Origin: Typhlomys cinereus
Lineage: Eukaryota > Chordata > Mammalia > Rodentia > Platacanthomyidae
Length of the DNA: 64,000 nt
Reading direction: 5' to 3'
Assembly: GCA_023101885.1 (NCBI GenBank)
Contig: JALPQD010000027.1
Span: 2,423,967 to 2,487,966, forward strand
Of this stretch, positions 34,653 through 47,687 are shown one piece after another. Under the pieces are notes generated by a model. That model did not search any database and was not told the DNA's origin. It saw only the letters and a program-made list of their open reading frames with translations. The first letter of the stretch is position 1. Each line of letters starts with the position of its first letter. Position numbers and translations under genes: made by a program.

Positions 34653-36460
34653 GTAAGTAATAGTGCTTTAGGTTCAAAACTGGAGCGTGTAGGAAGCCAA
34701 GTGTCCTGAGCTAAGCATCCCACCCTTAGGAAAGACAGGAGCTGAACGACTTGCAGGGCTTAATTCAAGGGCAACGCACTGAGGTTATAGCTAAGATTGA
34801 AGTTAATCTCTGAGGCAAGAGTAAGAAGTCTCAGTAACATTTGTGTCAGAAGCTGGTAATCAGAACACTGACGTAAGAGCAGAAATACAGGAGAAGCTTG
34901 CCAGTCTCCTCAGCTTCTGGATTAGCAACACTCTTAAATCACTGAGAATAGAAAGATGCTTGATTGCAACACTGGACCAGAACTGATGCTTACATTGTGC
35001 CCATGCTTCCAGCTGTGCAGGTGGGAGTTGCAGTGATCCAGTTCATCACAGTGCTGGATGCCATGGGGTGAACGCAACCGACCTGATGTGAAGCCTCTAT
35101 ATTCACTTTTTGCCTTTCCTTGGTGAAACATTTCCACATTTTATGTCTGTGGAGTGATTTAAAGGACAGGTGTCTGGGGTGTAGCTTAGCACTCGGAAGT
35201 TGGGGGGAGAACAAGTGCTTGGTATGCTTTTTTTTTTAATATGGGAGTTTTGAAAGCTGTTAGTAAGTCTCAGGTAAAGGTTTGAGTACTTGAATAGAGG
35301 AAATGATTTCTGTCCTTTGGATCAATTTTTAATGCAAAGCTGTAATCCTAAGTGTGTAAATAGCTTCATCTACAGCATATATGTTAATTGAGTGCATTGT
35401 TTAGGCACTTGCTGGATTATAAAAGGTACGTCAGTAGCAGCATCACTGAATCAAGTGATTCCTGTTTCCCTAGTCAACATTAGCCATGAATATTTACTTC
35501 AAAAGAGATGAGACCACAGAGGCTCTTCTCCTATCACTGATGTAGTATCCATAGGCCCAATCTCGTGCAGGTCTCATACGGGCAAACAGCTGCAGTGAGT
35601 TCATGGATGTTTAAAGTTGTAGTTGGTGTATATAGCAAATATGATTAATGATCACTTTCATATATGAGTAAGGAAATAGATGAATAAGATATTTGAATTT
35701 GCGGATTCTGTCTTTCTAAATAACCAGATAATACTTCAGCATTGACAAAAGAACTTTTTACGAAATTTAAAATAAGGGAACATAAGAAAACCCACGTGGA
35801 CATGGCAGTAAGTTCTAAATATTGCAGTAAATATCATGTGGTATTTCTAATATTAAACTGTTTAGGATGGGATATTAGTACATGGGGACCACAGGAAGAG
35901 TGTGAATATAAAAACAGCATATCGATAAAAACATTCACTATTTCATACTTGAAACATGGAAAATATTTCATATTTGAAAACACAAGTGCTTCAAAAGCAT
36001 AAGGAAGAAAAAATAATATTTTAAAATGGGAAAAATTTGGCAAGACAATCTACATAATTTTTCAAGGTTTTTAATTTTTCCTAATAGGCACATGTAGATA
36101 GGAATTAGGCTTTAATGACATAGTGGAAAGCTGCAGAAGAACCAATAGGTCAGACTTACTGAAGGAGGCATCTTCAAAAAACAAAGATGAAGACAATTTC
36201 TGGTTCTCAGATTGTGTTCAGAAATGAAGTACAATTATATTACATATTTCATTTCTTTAATGGCAAGAAGAAAAATAATACATAAAAGAAATCATATTGA
36301 GATTACAACTGAAACCCTAGCACTGAATACAACTGCAAAGTCTTGTTATTTCTTGTAAAAGTATAGTCACAAGAACAAGAATTCATTTGTGACTAGAATT
36401 GTAAATTCAGACATCAAATGCTGATTGTGCTCCATTACTGCTTACTTTACAGAGAGCAGT
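34653..36460. other. No gene seen
   Basis: Single-copy-looking sequence. An 86-codon frame at 35,742-36,002 and its antisense shadow have no recognisable domain. Confidence 0.4.
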
Positions 36461-36464
36461 CAGC

Positions 36465-36590
36465 CAGGTGCATGCTACAACTTTGTAATCCCAGTATGTG
36501 ACAGGTGGAGACAAGATGATTGTGAGCTTAAGGTCAACCCGGGCCACATGGAAAATTCCATGGCAATACAACAACAGCAAAAAAAGTCAT
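36465..36590 (+). mobile_element. B1-like SINE
   Basis: 'ccaggtgcatgctacaactt', 'tgtaatcccagtatgtgac', 'aggtggagacaagatgatt' and 'ggtcaacccgggccacatgg' follow B1 order, ending in an interrupted A-rich tail. Confidence 0.75.
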
Positions 36591-36673
36591 TTGAATAAAA
36601 TACAAGACTTTTAGATTTGTAATTTTAAAGAAAGATGCATAAGTAAATGTCACATATTATCTATTTGTCTAGC

Positions 36674-36729
36674 TGTGTGTGGTGTGTGCGTGTGTGTGTG
36701 CGTGCATGCGTGCATGCGTGTGTGTGTGT
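36674..36729. repeat. TG/CG-rich imperfect microsatellite
   Basis: An alternating purine-pyrimidine run mixing TG, CG and TGCA units. It is followed to about 36,795 by a possible reversed ID-like head ('catgctaggcaagtactgtg'). Confidence 0.85.
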
Positions 36730-37060
36730 CTTAGGAACACATCTACACATCTAAAGCCTCACACATGCTAGGCAAGTACTGTGTCACTGGCCTACATCAT
36801 AGTCTAGCTGCCTATATATTTTGATGATAACTCATATTTCCTTGCCTGATCAGGAAAACCACAGAGATGATGTGGTTATGCAGTCAGACACTTTGGCCAA
36901 CAAGCCAGCTCACTGTTAGTTAGTGATAAAGCTTTGGTTTGAATCAAGCTCTGTCACCAGTATGCTCTCACTGAAAACCATCACCCTAACCTGTCACCAC
37001 CAGCAGCTCCTATTGAAAGCCATCACGTTAACACTGAAAAAATTAAGATATAGGAAGTGT

Positions 37061-37441
37061 GCTGGTTACTCTTTACTATTGCTGTGAGAGAGCACCAAAG
37101 TCAAACACCTTATGGGAGAAAGGAAGATTTATTCAGTTTACAATTCCAGAGAGAAGATACACCACAGAGACGGCATGGCTGAGCTAGCAGGCAGCTAAAT
37201 CACAGCAGATCCGCCACATGGCTAGAGTATTCCTGGAGCATCTCTCTTTCCTATATTCTGTGGTCCCTTTTATATGGTCCATTACTGGGAGGTTCCTATG
37301 AAATCTATGGAGGTTCCGATGGGATCTAAGGCTGGTATAATCTCTTCAGATAGTTTCGACTGATCTTTCCAGGTGTGGGCTCAGCTGATCTTAGTTAATA
37401 CCAGCTGTGTCAAGTTGACATCCAGGATTAACTATCACAGG
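37061..37441 (-). repeat. R2 family repeat copy 2
   Basis: Collinear with R2 copy 1 over its right half and, in reverse, with 55,149-55,495. The right terminus 'ggattaactatcacag' matches copy 1; the left end reads 'actattgctgtgagagagca', the reverse of 'tctctcacagcaaca' at 55,470. There is no poly(A) tail and no ORF. Confidence 0.6.
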
Positions 37442-38284
37442 ATGTAATAATGGTCCATATCATAACCCAGAGATAGTCTGGTCAATAAAAATCTTTTATA
37501 TTTAAAAAGAAATGTAATACTAAGTCTAAGAAGTTTAGGTTAAGTTGTTATTCATATACATATACTAAAAAATATTATCCTAATGTCATGAAAGACATTT
37601 TCGTAGCTGTTACTAGACAATGCACTAAAGACAGCTGTAGAAACACAGGCAAAATGTTAGCACTTTAAGCTCCTTTTTGATGGTTAGTAGTACTTTAAGC
37701 CTTTTAATCAGATCCCATGAGCACAACTAATAACTTCATAAAAGCAACAATAACTAAGATTTCTCCCTTGCTCATTCCTGTCAAATATCTACAGAGGTTA
37801 AACTTCAAGCACAATTTCTTAGAAAAAATTTCCTTTTGAACGTTTTAAATTAAAATACAATGCATATGAAGTGAGGCCATTTTCCAACCATTAGTAGTAA
37901 TACAGTGAACCTGTCTATTTGCTGATACATAGCATCCCAGTCGGGGCCCAGGCAACAACCCCATCAATTTCTCCGTTGTAATTCTAAAACATGTACCCAG
38001 CTTCCACAAGTCTTTATACCATGAAAATAATTTTATTTAACAGTTAGTTTAATAGTTGAAAAAAACTCTAGCAATAATTTCCTGATATTTACTATTGGTC
38101 TTTCATGCTGGATAGTTTTCTTCACACCATTTTACAATCCTTCCTTCTCTCCTTCTCTCTCTCTCGCTCCTCTGTCTTTAGTGACACCATGGCATCAGTA
38201 GAATATTAATGATTACATTTCACAGCAAAGTAAGAAACTCTTCATGATCCGTCTTCCATTTTGCTCTAATCCTCAGTTTTATGT
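37442..38284. other. No gene seen
   Basis: AT-rich sequence with a short CT-rich run at 38,135-38,170. No supported feature. Confidence 0.4.
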
Positions 38285-38690
38285 TACTTTTGTGCTAGTT
38301 GTCTTTCTATCACTATAAAGAAATAACCAATATAAAGATAAAAGATTTATTTTGGCAGAGAGTTTTGGAGGTTCAAACAAAAGCTCAGGGGGATCATGAT
38401 TTTGGACCTTTGTTGTGCATGTGAGCAACAGTGGAATTGGCACATTATCACCTACCCTGTTCATATCACCATACAAAAATCATAGCGGGGGGAGAAAAGT
38501 CAGGGCCCCACAATCCCTTTTGAGGGCAAACGCTCATCACCTAAGGACCCTAACAAACCCTGCTAGTGCACAGCTGCGGAAGGTTCCACCAGTTCCCCAT
38601 AGTGCCACACCCAGTCTAGGACATATGTGGCATTGGGGGACACCAACCCAAACCCCATCTCTTTGCATCATATACTTCTGGGGCCAGCTT
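38285..38690 (-). repeat. LTR-type (MaLR-like) repeat
   Basis: 'tctatcactataaagaaata', 'aaaagatttattttggcaga', 'tttggaggttcaaacaaaag' and 'ccccatagtgccacacccag' follow the order of reversed rodent MaLR-like LTRs. The 98-codon frame inside is not a gene. Confidence 0.5.
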
Positions 38691-38944
38691 GCCCTTCATG
38701 CCAGAGTTTAGTTCTATAGCTTCAGACTAACAGTGGCTTTGTAATTCAGTTTGTTTTATTTTTTCTACTTGCTTCTTTAGCATCCACACTTTTCTATGAA
38801 ACATTTGTCAATCTGTCTGTCCCTCTGCATGTATTAATTGCCTCTTTTTGTGTTTTCAAGTGACTTGAGAGCATATAGAGAGTGTTTTATTATACATTTT
38901 TCTTTCTACAATCCTGTAATAATAGAAACTGAGGGATGTTCATC

Positions 38945-39065
38945 TCTTTTTTTTGGTGGGGGTGTTTGTGTGTCTGTGTGTATAAGAGGGTACTGTGTGT
39001 GCCTGTGGAGGCCTAAGGGTGACTTCAGGAATCACTCTGGGTTCGCTACCTTCTTTTGTGTTATA
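38945..39065 (-). mobile_element. B3-like SINE fragment
   Basis: T-run, TG-rich tail region, then 'gcctgtggaggcctaagggt' and 'gacttcaggaatcactctgg' match reversed B3 wording. The tRNA-like head is missing. Confidence 0.55.
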
Positions 39066-39104
39066 AAACTTCCCGTGTCCCTCTGTATATTGAATGTAGC
39101 TGTT

Positions 39105-39435
39105 TTTAAACCTTCCTTTTAAAAACTCATTACCATCCTGCGAAGGCCCATGTGTTGAAGGTGTGTGGTCCCCAGATGATGGCATTAGTAGAAGGTGAAG
39201 TTACATTTGGGAGGAGGGGCAGGGAGTCCACGTGATTCCTCGGGCCCGGTGTTTCTCTGGCCTCACTGCTCTGGCCAGCACAGGGGAGCACCTTTGCTCC
39301 ACCTTCTCTGCCACTTGAGTTTCTGCCCGACCTGGGCTTAGAAACAACAGGCAAAAATCATGAACCAAAGTCTTTTAAACCATAAACAAATTTATCCTCA
39401 AGTATCTTGGCTCAGCAACAGAATGTTGACTGACA
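39105..39435 (+). repeat. LTR-type (MaLR-like) repeat
   Basis: 'cccatgtgttgaaggtgtgt', 'ggtccccagatgatggcatt', 'aatcatgaaccaaagtcttt' and the end 'cagaatgttgactgacaca' fit the layout of a sense-oriented rodent MaLR-type LTR. It lies in the opposite orientation to the copy 415 bp to its left. Confidence 0.55.
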
Positions 39436-41984
39436 CAATATCCACGGTATAGACAGTGCAGTCGAGCTTTAAATTACTGAAATGACCCTTCAAGGTCACA
39501 AAGATGGAATGAACCAGGAGCTCACTATGGGTTCTATTTCCTAGCTCAGTTTTTTTAATCTTTTAACAATCATATTCACAGGAAAATAAAACAGGAAGGG
39601 CATGATTGTATTTTACTACCTCTTACAGATGGAAGTGCAAGAAGAAAAATGAAAATAGACTGACCTTAGTTCTGTGTTCAGTGTATGAAAAGCTCCAGAT
39701 CGGGAAAGTCGAACGAGGTGACAGAGATAATCATGCTGTTTGAACTGGTCCTTTCATCTGAAATTCTTCTTGTGCTCAAGGCTACTGAAATGTTTTCTAG
39801 CCAGCAACCTTTAGTGACTGTTTACCCTCTGAGCTGTCAAGACTATATCCTAATATGAGGGAGATTTTCTTTCTATCTTGAAATAATTTCATCTAAAAAT
39901 AAATATCCTTACAAGCAGCCACACAAGTTCACCTGGCCCTGGCAATCTTAGATGAATTTGCATCTCCCTGACATGCCTGCAGAATAAGGGCTTGAGATCT
40001 CTGGTAAAACTGACAGTTGCTCAACTAAGAGAAGGGGAAAGGAACAGCTAAATCCTTGATTGATGTTTTTTAAGCAGACAGTGCCCCTCCATTGATTTAG
40101 CCTCCCAAGCATGAAGACACTTCTACAGTTGGACCTTTTTCATGATATCTGCATGGTTTCCACCTACATTGACAGCCGGCTTCTCACATTTTGAAAACTC
40201 CATGATGCTTGAATTTGCAGATGATGGTTCAGTAATAAAATATTCTTATGACTAAAATAGTCTCAATAAAAATAGTCCCCCAAAAAAGGAAAGAAAAGAA
40301 CATTGTAGCCAGCATAGAATTTAATAGAGAAGCAGGTTTCTGAATGTAAGTCTCAATCACCTAGAACGCAAATCCATTCTCTTGGAATTTATCAATATTC
40401 ATCCAGTCTATTCATATATTCACTCTTGAAATAAATTATGCTCCTTCTATGTGTCAATCATTATGGTTGACACAAGCAACATTTAGAATACTATGAGCAA
40501 TGAGAAGCACAAGTCAGAAAGAACTTTTTGAAAAATGTAATGTTCTTGCTCAACCCGAGAGAGGACTGAAAATTTGGTACAGGGGAATGACCAATTTGCT
40601 GTTGGAAATAAAGACAACAAACTATATGCCACAGGTGTAAATGTTAATATATTCAATAGCATCCAAACCAGTGCGAATCAAAAGAGACAAGAAGAAAGAA
40701 ACATGGATCTCAGACATGGAGGAGAGGCAGAATGGAAGGATTGTCATAGTGCCATGTGAGTAACAAAGTTCAGAAGTGTAGTATTTGGTTTCCTGATAAG
40801 TTTCTGGATAATGCTATTTTAGTATACAGGAAAACACAGGAAAAACTCAGAGTTGAGGAATAGGGGATGTAGGAAAAGGGAAAAGGAAAGAAAGTAGGCC
40901 AAGGACATAGGAGCTAAAGCAGAACTACTGATGAAATATGCAATGAGTACTTTTACAAAAAAGTTATATGTCCAGAAAAAGAGCTGGACTGAAATTTCAG
41001 CTTGAGATTTACTGGCATGAAAGCTTAAGGTGCAAATTTGTCTTTTGAATCTATTGGTTTCACTGAATAGGAGGAATCGGAGTACAGAAACAGCAAAAAG
41101 ATTATTAAATCCACTCCAAAGCAGATGCCGCTGTAAAGACTTCCTTAGTACATACATGTATGGGGACCTACATATTGGCATCTTTCCCCACAGATCCATG
41201 AATATTCAACTCAAACAGCACCAAAGACCAAAGGAATTCTCAACCTAACTGTTAACATCTATCTGAACACTAAGGGACACTAGGACCATATGCCTAACAG
41301 ATCATTTTTAGCTGTGGACAACTTAATTATTCATCTTCAAATATCTATATGTATCCTGACTCTAATGGGAGATAACATTGACTAAGAATTTCCTCCAAAC
41401 CCCAAATGGAAGCTCAAGGCCATCTTTGAAGGGCTAAGGACAGAGACACACTAAAGAAAATAATTACAACAAATGTATCAATGTTATTGAAAAGCTTTGC
41501 AAGAGTTGACTCAGGCAAGGAACATTGTATTGAATCTCACTAAATTAGTATAAATTGTGAAAAGGCTAAGAGAACAAAGAAAAACTAATTTGCTTTTCCT
41601 CTGTGTTCATTGTTTTATCTGGATGAAAGATGTGACCCCTGGACTAGACATGAATCTTTTATGCTCTGCTTGATGTCTTCACTCATGAAAAGTTAGATTC
41701 AATTTCAAATAAAGGGCTCTTTTGGTATTTGTCTGTTTGTTTAAGAAAAAGAGTAGTGATCATCTGAGATCAATTTGGAAAACCCATCCCCTCCTCCTCC
41801 TGTAAGATCACCCTATCAATTTGCTGGAGTGTCTACTCCTTTCAAAGCTTGCATCACTTCCAAAAACACTAGTATTGGAGCTCTTTACTTTTCACTGCAC
41901 TCCCAAAAGAAGTTTCCATATAAAGTTGCTTTTCTCTGCACAGGAAAAACAGGTCTTACACAATCATGTAGCACATTCACTAGG
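39436..41984. other. No gene seen; possible ancient repeat near 40,400-40,560
   Basis: Single-copy-looking. 'ctccttctatgtgtcaatca' near 40,441 recalls an old mammalian-wide repeat ('ctatgtgccaggca' type) but is too diverged to name. The 126-codon minus frame at 40,819-41,199 has no domain. Confidence 0.35.
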
Positions 41985-42125
41985 AACAGCCACTTACCAT
42001 TTAACACTTCCATAGGCACAGTGTTCAAGATCACTTACAATGTTGACTTCATGTAATCCTCATTATAACTGAAAGATAGTGTTATTCCTGCATTTAAATC
42101 AAGGAAACAAATGTTTATGAAGTTT
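41985..42125 (+). mobile_element. MIR-like ancient SINE
   Basis: The order 'aggcacagtgttcaagatca', 'catgtaatcctcattataac', 'gatagtgttattcctgcatt', 'aaatcaaggaaacaaatg' parallels the MIR core (increasing distance from the tRNA head through 'taatcctcacaac' and 'cattttacagatgagg'). It is strongly diverged, as expected. Confidence 0.55.
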
Positions 42126-42205
42126 AGGTATATATGTCCTGAATCTTAGAACAGAACAGAAGTTTTAATTAAAATTTTTGACCTCAAGTTCCTACTTCTG
42201 ACATG

Positions 42206-42535
42206 TTGTTGCAGTTTGCCTGCTTGGTTGCTGATAAATGACCATAAAACAGCTTAAGGGAACAAGGGGTTACTTTCTTACTGATTATCCTGTTACAGTC
42301 TATAGTCCAGCTTGACAGGAGAGCATGCACCAACACCAGGGACGAGGGAACTGGCCACACCACCTCTACAAAATGGTTGAGAGAGGGCTGATCCTTACTT
42401 ACCAGACCAGCATGTCTGGCCAAATGTACAGAAGGATGCCAATGTGCTCAACCAGCTGTCTGTATTTTATTCCAGGGCTTAATCCCACCCACCATGGGCT
42501 GAGCTTTCTCCATCAGCTAGACAATCTTAGCACAT
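42206..42535 (-). repeat. R1 family repeat copy 4, right-truncated
   Basis: Very close to 56,872-57,180: 'tggttgctgataaatgacca', 'acagcttaagggaacaaggg', 'ccagaccagcatgtctggcc' and 'cacccaccatgggctgag'. It stops before the common 'gttgacacctgtgctt' terminus. Confidence 0.7.
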
Positions 42536-43002
42536 TAAGTACTCTGAAACTGGTATAATGATAGAAAGGATTTTTAAATATGTCCATATTTGTAGCAATA
42601 ATAGTTATATCAAATCAATGTCCTTTTAGAAATTATATAAAAACACATTTTTGCAAGAGAAACGTGTGTTTTTTTTTTTTTTTTGCCAAACTTTCTAAAA
42701 GATTTCCTCTAGCTTCATGTGATTCCTCTAAAGCAATAATAACAACCAAGTGAAGCAGTAAAGTATTCCTCCTGGGACCTGATCTACGGCTCTTATTTAG
42801 TAACTTGTAACCAGTACCAAAATTCATGTTTAGTCATCAGTCCATTTCATACTCTAAGTCATAGGATCTGTCTACTTCTATATGCAGTATTTCATGCTAG
42901 TTGATTATCAATAGTTATTAAACATTTTTAAGAGAAAATTAATACAAGAATGAGAAAATGAAACTGCAGTTGAAAAAGTAAAGAAGCAAAAAAGAGGGAA
43001 AC
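42536..43002. other. No gene seen
   Basis: AT-rich with a T-run at 42,668-42,684. No supported feature. Confidence 0.4.
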
Positions 43003-43200
43003 AGAGTATTGACTCAGTGGGTAAAGGTGTCTGGCGACCGGAGTTCAATCCCCAGAGCCTGCGTGGTGAAAGGAAAGAACTGACTTCCAAAATTGTCCTC
43101 TAACCTCTACCCTTCACACCCTCACAGTAGTGCATGCCCACCTCCTTTCTCTCTCTCTCTTAAATAACTAAATGGAATGATGAAAATAAATAAAAAGGAA
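43003..43200 (+). mobile_element. B3/B2-like SINE
   Basis: tRNA-like head 'gactcagtgggtaaaggtgt', then 'ggagttcaatccccagagcc', 'aactgacttccaaaattgtc' and 'cctctaacctctacccttca', ending in a CT run and an A-rich tail with AAATAAATAAA. Confidence 0.75.
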
Positions 43201-44264
43201 GGAAACAAAGTGAAGAAAAATAATTTTTTTCATGATGCAGATGAGATATTTTCATTTAATATTTATTAAGAAATAAATTTCCTCAACAATTCTTAAATTC
43301 CTAACTAGATTGCTGATAAAATTGCTGTCACCTTAGAATTGTTTTTTTACATGGTAAGCATCCCAAGGGCTTTGATGTTCAAAAACATGAATCAAAATTT
43401 GGTTTGATATTGCAACAGGGCAAAGTTTTGTTGAGATATACAACTATGTGTGAAACATAGGAGAACAATGTAAAAAAATAACAGAACTAAATAACACAGA
43501 CACGTCAGCAACTTTTACCTCATTTGTGCTGTAAGTAGAAATGGTCCAAGAGCTGAAACTTCATTCTGGTTCCCAATCCTTCTGTGCCCCTTCCCTACTT
43601 TGGACATTGATGCTACTTTCATCACTGTCAGGGGTCATTGTTTCTTGAAGAATGGCTGATCTGGTGTATTACAGCAGAAAAAATCAGGATGGTTTTGGTC
43701 ATCAATTCAGAAGCTGTTCAAAAACTTCTGGGTCATGCTAAAAGAAGCCAGCATCTAACTTAAATGAGCTTCTCTTGGTCGAGTTTGATCGTTATATCAA
43801 TGATCCTAATAATGACAATAATATCCATCACCAAAGATGACAACTGGAAAATGAAGAATTTGCACACATATACATAAGGATATGTGATAGTCAAGTGGAA
43901 GTGGTCAAGTTTCCAGAACATGTCAATCAAAGACCAAGAAAACGCAGCAGGACATGCCAATTCCTCCATTATTTTACTGTGTTGTATAGGAAGGTAATGT
44001 TCACTTTTAGAAATAAATACACAAACTATGTTCCTGTCTGTTCAGTACAAAAGTACACATAAAAAGTAATGAGCAAACTGAATAGTGTGGGGAAGTTATT
44101 TATTCCAATAAGAACAAGAAGGTCTAATCAGCACTTGTGGCCTAAAAAATCCAAACTTAAAGAAAGTCAACCAATAATCATGGAGAGAAAGGTACATACC
44201 AGTAACCAATGACAGTCAATTATAAGAATATCCTTGCTTTTTCAAAACATGATAATAAAGATTT
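43201..44264. other. No gene seen
   Basis: Single-copy-looking sequence with no recognised repeat or gene. Confidence 0.4.
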
Positions 44265-44470
44265 GCTATGTTCTGATGCTATATGTATACTATCTTATTT
44301 GTTCCTAATAGCTTTGTGAGTTGTTTTATTATTATTATTTCTATCCTCCAAGTGGGGAACAGACTTAGAGTTTGTCATGATCACACAATGATGGGATGCA
44401 AAAAACTTGGATTTAAATCTATGCGACTTGGCTGTGATGCTAACCCTGTGCAAGGGCTTCTGGGAATCGA
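44265..44470 (+). mobile_element. MIR ancient SINE
   Basis: The MIR order is clear: 'atactatcttatttgttcct', 'attattattatttctatcct', 'gtttgtcatgatcacacaat', 'gatgggatgcaaaaaacttg', 'gatttaaatctatgcgactt'. It keeps the segment equivalent to MIR's 'gtcacacagct ... ggatttgaac'. Divergence fits an old mammalian-wide insertion. Confidence 0.7.
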
Positions 44471-44819
44471 TATACTCAGACTCTTCCCTGCCTGCCTAAA
44501 AAACAAAGCATTGAGGACTGCTTTTTTTAAAAAAAAAATTTTACCACCTGTGCATTGTTAGAAGTAAATGGCAAGAATATGTTAAAATAATTACTCTATT
44601 TTCAATCTGTTTTAATTTATTCTTGGGCAGGTTTGTATATAAACACAATAAATTCAAGATATTTTCACCCCACATTAACCATCTCATCTCCCATTATTCT
44701 CCCATTAAAAACTTTTTTCTTCCTTATGACTTTCAAGCCTTTTTGTGTTTGTGGTCCATCAGGGTTACCTGTATTGGTGTGTGACTGAGTAAAGCTAACA
44801 TATCTCCTTATTTTCCCCA

Positions 44820-44895
44820 CTCTAGAATTTGAACCAATGACTCCTCTTATACTAGGCAGATATCCTATCACTGAGCTACTTGCAAAATTCTTGGG
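44820..44895 (-). mobile_element. ID/tRNA-like SINE head, diverged
   Basis: 'agaatttgaaccaatgactc' to 'tatcctatcactgagctact' is the reverse of an ID-like head, with the TTGAAC (B-box) and GAGCTA (A-box) positions recognisable. Confidence 0.5.
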
Positions 44896-45894
44896 ATTCC
44901 TCCAAACTGGAATCCTTCTAAGCTGTTGTAACACATGTCATTGCATGACCAAATACAACTTTAAAGTCATCTTATTTAAAAAAAAAAGGTTCAATGTTAT
45001 AAAATGTGGACTTAAAATCCCATATTGATTTAAAAAAATCAAAATTTAGCAAGCTAAAAGATTTCAGCTTGGCATGATGCTACCACCAAACAGCCAAAAT
45101 CAATTTATCGTCTTAGTAGTCTCAGTGAGACAGAGCTCATTTGTTTACATTATGTGTCACAATGGGCTTCAGACCACTCACAGTTTTAAGACCATTACCA
45201 CAGGCGATCACCAAATAGGTCACTTTTACCCCTACAGAAAAAAAAAACAAAACAACCTGTTTATCATAAAGTCAGTACACAGATCATCAGAGGGTCTAAG
45301 AAAGTATTGTTTGGATGACGGAGTCACGAACGTTCAGAAAGAATCACAATGGTATCACTGAATCCCTAAGTGGCTATCAAGATGACAGTAGTGATAACTT
45401 AAGATATGAAAATAGGAAGAAATCCTTTATGTCTGAGGTATTGACTATCAAGGAAGGAGCACATACAGGTTTTATGAATTTCACAATTATTTTTCTACAT
45501 TTTCTGTTTAAGGATTCAAAGTGTAAATCATAGCGCCATATGGCTTCTTATAATAAAATTTATAACCAATATTTAGATCCTTAAGAGTTTTGTGGTTTTC
45601 TTTCATTTCAGAGAAATAAATCCAGTGTTACAGTTATTCAGTCTACTCCTTTGCCCAAATTAGTTCTCTTTTCATTAGTGTTCCTGCAAATGTGAAATTT
45701 TGTAATATAAGGGATGCGAGATGCATTGGGCATGATTTCATCAAGTGTAGCTAAATTACTTATTGTAAAGTTCTGCTTATTAAGACCCTGGTCGACAGAA
45801 TTACTTTTAAGACATTGCTCTCATTCTACAAGGTTTATAAAAATGTCTCAAGGGCTCTATAAGAAAGAAAATACTCAAACAGTAAGCAGTATAA
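44896..45894. other. No gene seen
   Basis: Single-copy-looking, AT-rich; the 95-codon frame at 45,074-45,361 has no domain. Confidence 0.4.
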
Positions 45895-45895
45895 T

Positions 45896-45940
<45 letters not shown>
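45895..45940. repeat. (TG)n microsatellite
   Basis: About 22 perfect TG units. Confidence 0.98.
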
Positions 45941-46489
45941 CATACAGAAATACATCAAGTAGGATCATAGTACTGACTTCTGTGAAGTGTCACTGGAATT
46001 CTGTGAAGACACACAGCCCTTCACTCTCTTCCCACTCAAATTTCAATCTTCTCTAATATTTCAGTTCTGCACCACCTACTGGCCTCTTCATACTCCCGGG
46101 AGGATCATATCCTGCTCTATCTACTTTAGAATTGCTGCTTTTTTATGCCTTGGCATTTACTGTCAGATGCAGAGATGATTTCTTGCAGTCTAGACTTCAT
46201 ATCAAGGGTTTGTCTATTTTATCTCTATTTAAGCATATTTCTGTGCACTACTAGAATCTTAGTGAGCCTGAATTCCTTCAACGTGGACCCTGAGCCTTCT
46301 ATATCTTTATTACCAGGGAAACTATGTATAATCTTTATGCAGTTTTTAATCTGAAAATAATTCCTTGTGTCTTATGCACAAGAGATAATATTTATAATAT
46401 TACACTTTTAGTAAGGAAAGAGAAATTACTGGACATGCATTGAATTTTGATATATAATGCATGAGATGGGCAAGGGACTATTCAAAGGG

Positions 46490-46780
46490 ATTTATTAGCT
46501 TTGATTCACTTCATTTTTCTAGCAACCCATGAGCTGGAGTGCAGGGAAAATAAATAACTAGAAGTCTATACTGGAGCTAAAATTTTACAGATGTTATGAA
46601 GTTTTAATTGGTTTAAAAATATTTGGAGAGAAATGGCACAGTTAGACCAATCCTAAAGAGTCAGATTTGCAAGGACATTATCCACTAAAGACCCATTTCT
46701 AACATAAGAATAAAAATTTCTGATGCTCTCAAGTCACATGGCCAGTAATTCCAGAGGTGGCATTTAAAGCCACCAGTGTT
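46490..46780 (+). mobile_element. Possible interrupted MIR-like relic
   Basis: 'cacttcatttttctagcaac' and 'attttacagatgttatgaag' (46,507-46,605), and then 'agtcacatggccagtaattc' with 'gaggtggcatttaaagcca' (46,732-46,775), are in MIR order, with about 130 extra bases between. Tentative. Confidence 0.35.
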
Positions 46781-47386
46781 TCTCCAAAGGTCACACATTT
46801 AATGAACCTAGAAAGAGAGTCTCTGTTCTGAGAAGTTGCTCTACTCTGTGATTCATTTTACCTCATTTTATCTCAAATGATCAGCTCCCAACTCCTATAA
46901 TCCCATCTCCTAAATGCCTCTGGACCCACAGCAGTCCATTTTGCCCAAACTTGTGCATAGCTCACCATCTCCTTATTTCAACTGGTATAGAACTTGAACT
47001 TAATAAACATGCGATGACAGAAACAGATTGATAATTCACTCGAGTGGAAAATGTCATTTTAATTAAAATCTGTGGAGAACATTTAGTGCAGTTTCTACAA
47101 CAATAGTGCTCAGTGAACACTTCTGAGTTCTGTGGGGGTCTCTAAAATTGGTCAGCAAAAGTTGTCAGTAAAGGTACCTGTTTCTTTCATGCTAATTTAT
47201 TATCGCTGGTATTTGAGAAACTATTTTGAGTCTGATACATTAAAAAAAAAAACAGCAGGGCCCGATCAGACAGGTTAGTGGGCAAGACTCCAGGGTTTGA
47301 GAGACAGACAGAAGGGAAACGTATCAGTTTATGGAGAGTGTAGTTTCAGAGCACAGTTTGGGCTTAGGGTCCAGAATTCCCTTTAA

Positions 47387-47401
47387 AGTTTTTTACTCTT
47401 G
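47387..47401. repeat. Left target-site duplication of SINE
   Basis: 'agttttttactcttg', matching 'agttttctactcttg' at 47,673-47,687 with one mismatch. Confidence 0.85.
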
Positions 47402-47672
47402 GGGCTGGAGAGGTGGCTCAGGGGTTAAGCCTCTGCCTTGCAGGCAGAAGGTCCTGAGTTCAGATCCTAGACCTCATGTATAGACGCTGTCGGAAATAGG
47501 GGCGGCCTGCATTTCTGGTCCTGGTGGGCGGAGCCTGTGAATCCTGGGGTAGAGTAAACAAGGAGGTGGAGGTGTCCATGGTGGTTCCTGGATTCGCCCG
47601 TGGTGCTACACGCGTGCGCACGCGCACACACACACACACAATTGAATAAATAATAAATTTTTTTTTAAAAAA
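47402..47672 (+). mobile_element. GC-rich tRNA-headed SINE, copy 1
   Basis: A pol III-type head begins 'gggctggagaggtggctcag', with A-box-like 'tggctcagggg' and B-box-like 'gagttcagatcc'. It continues in a GC-rich body ('ggggcggcctgcatttctgg', 'gtggaggtgtccatggtgg'), an alternating CG/CA run, then 'ttgaataaataataaa' and an A-run. Relative to copies 2 and 3 the body has a few substitutions and small indels. The head resembles B2, but the body is not the mouse B2 body I know. It is a SINE, not a tRNA gene. Confidence 0.9.
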
Positions 47673-47687
47673 AGTTTTCTACTCTTG

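Noticed and set aside
40819..41199. 126-codon minus frame
   Set aside because: Phe/Leu/Ser-rich translation of A/G-rich DNA without a domain or supporting splice or promoter context.
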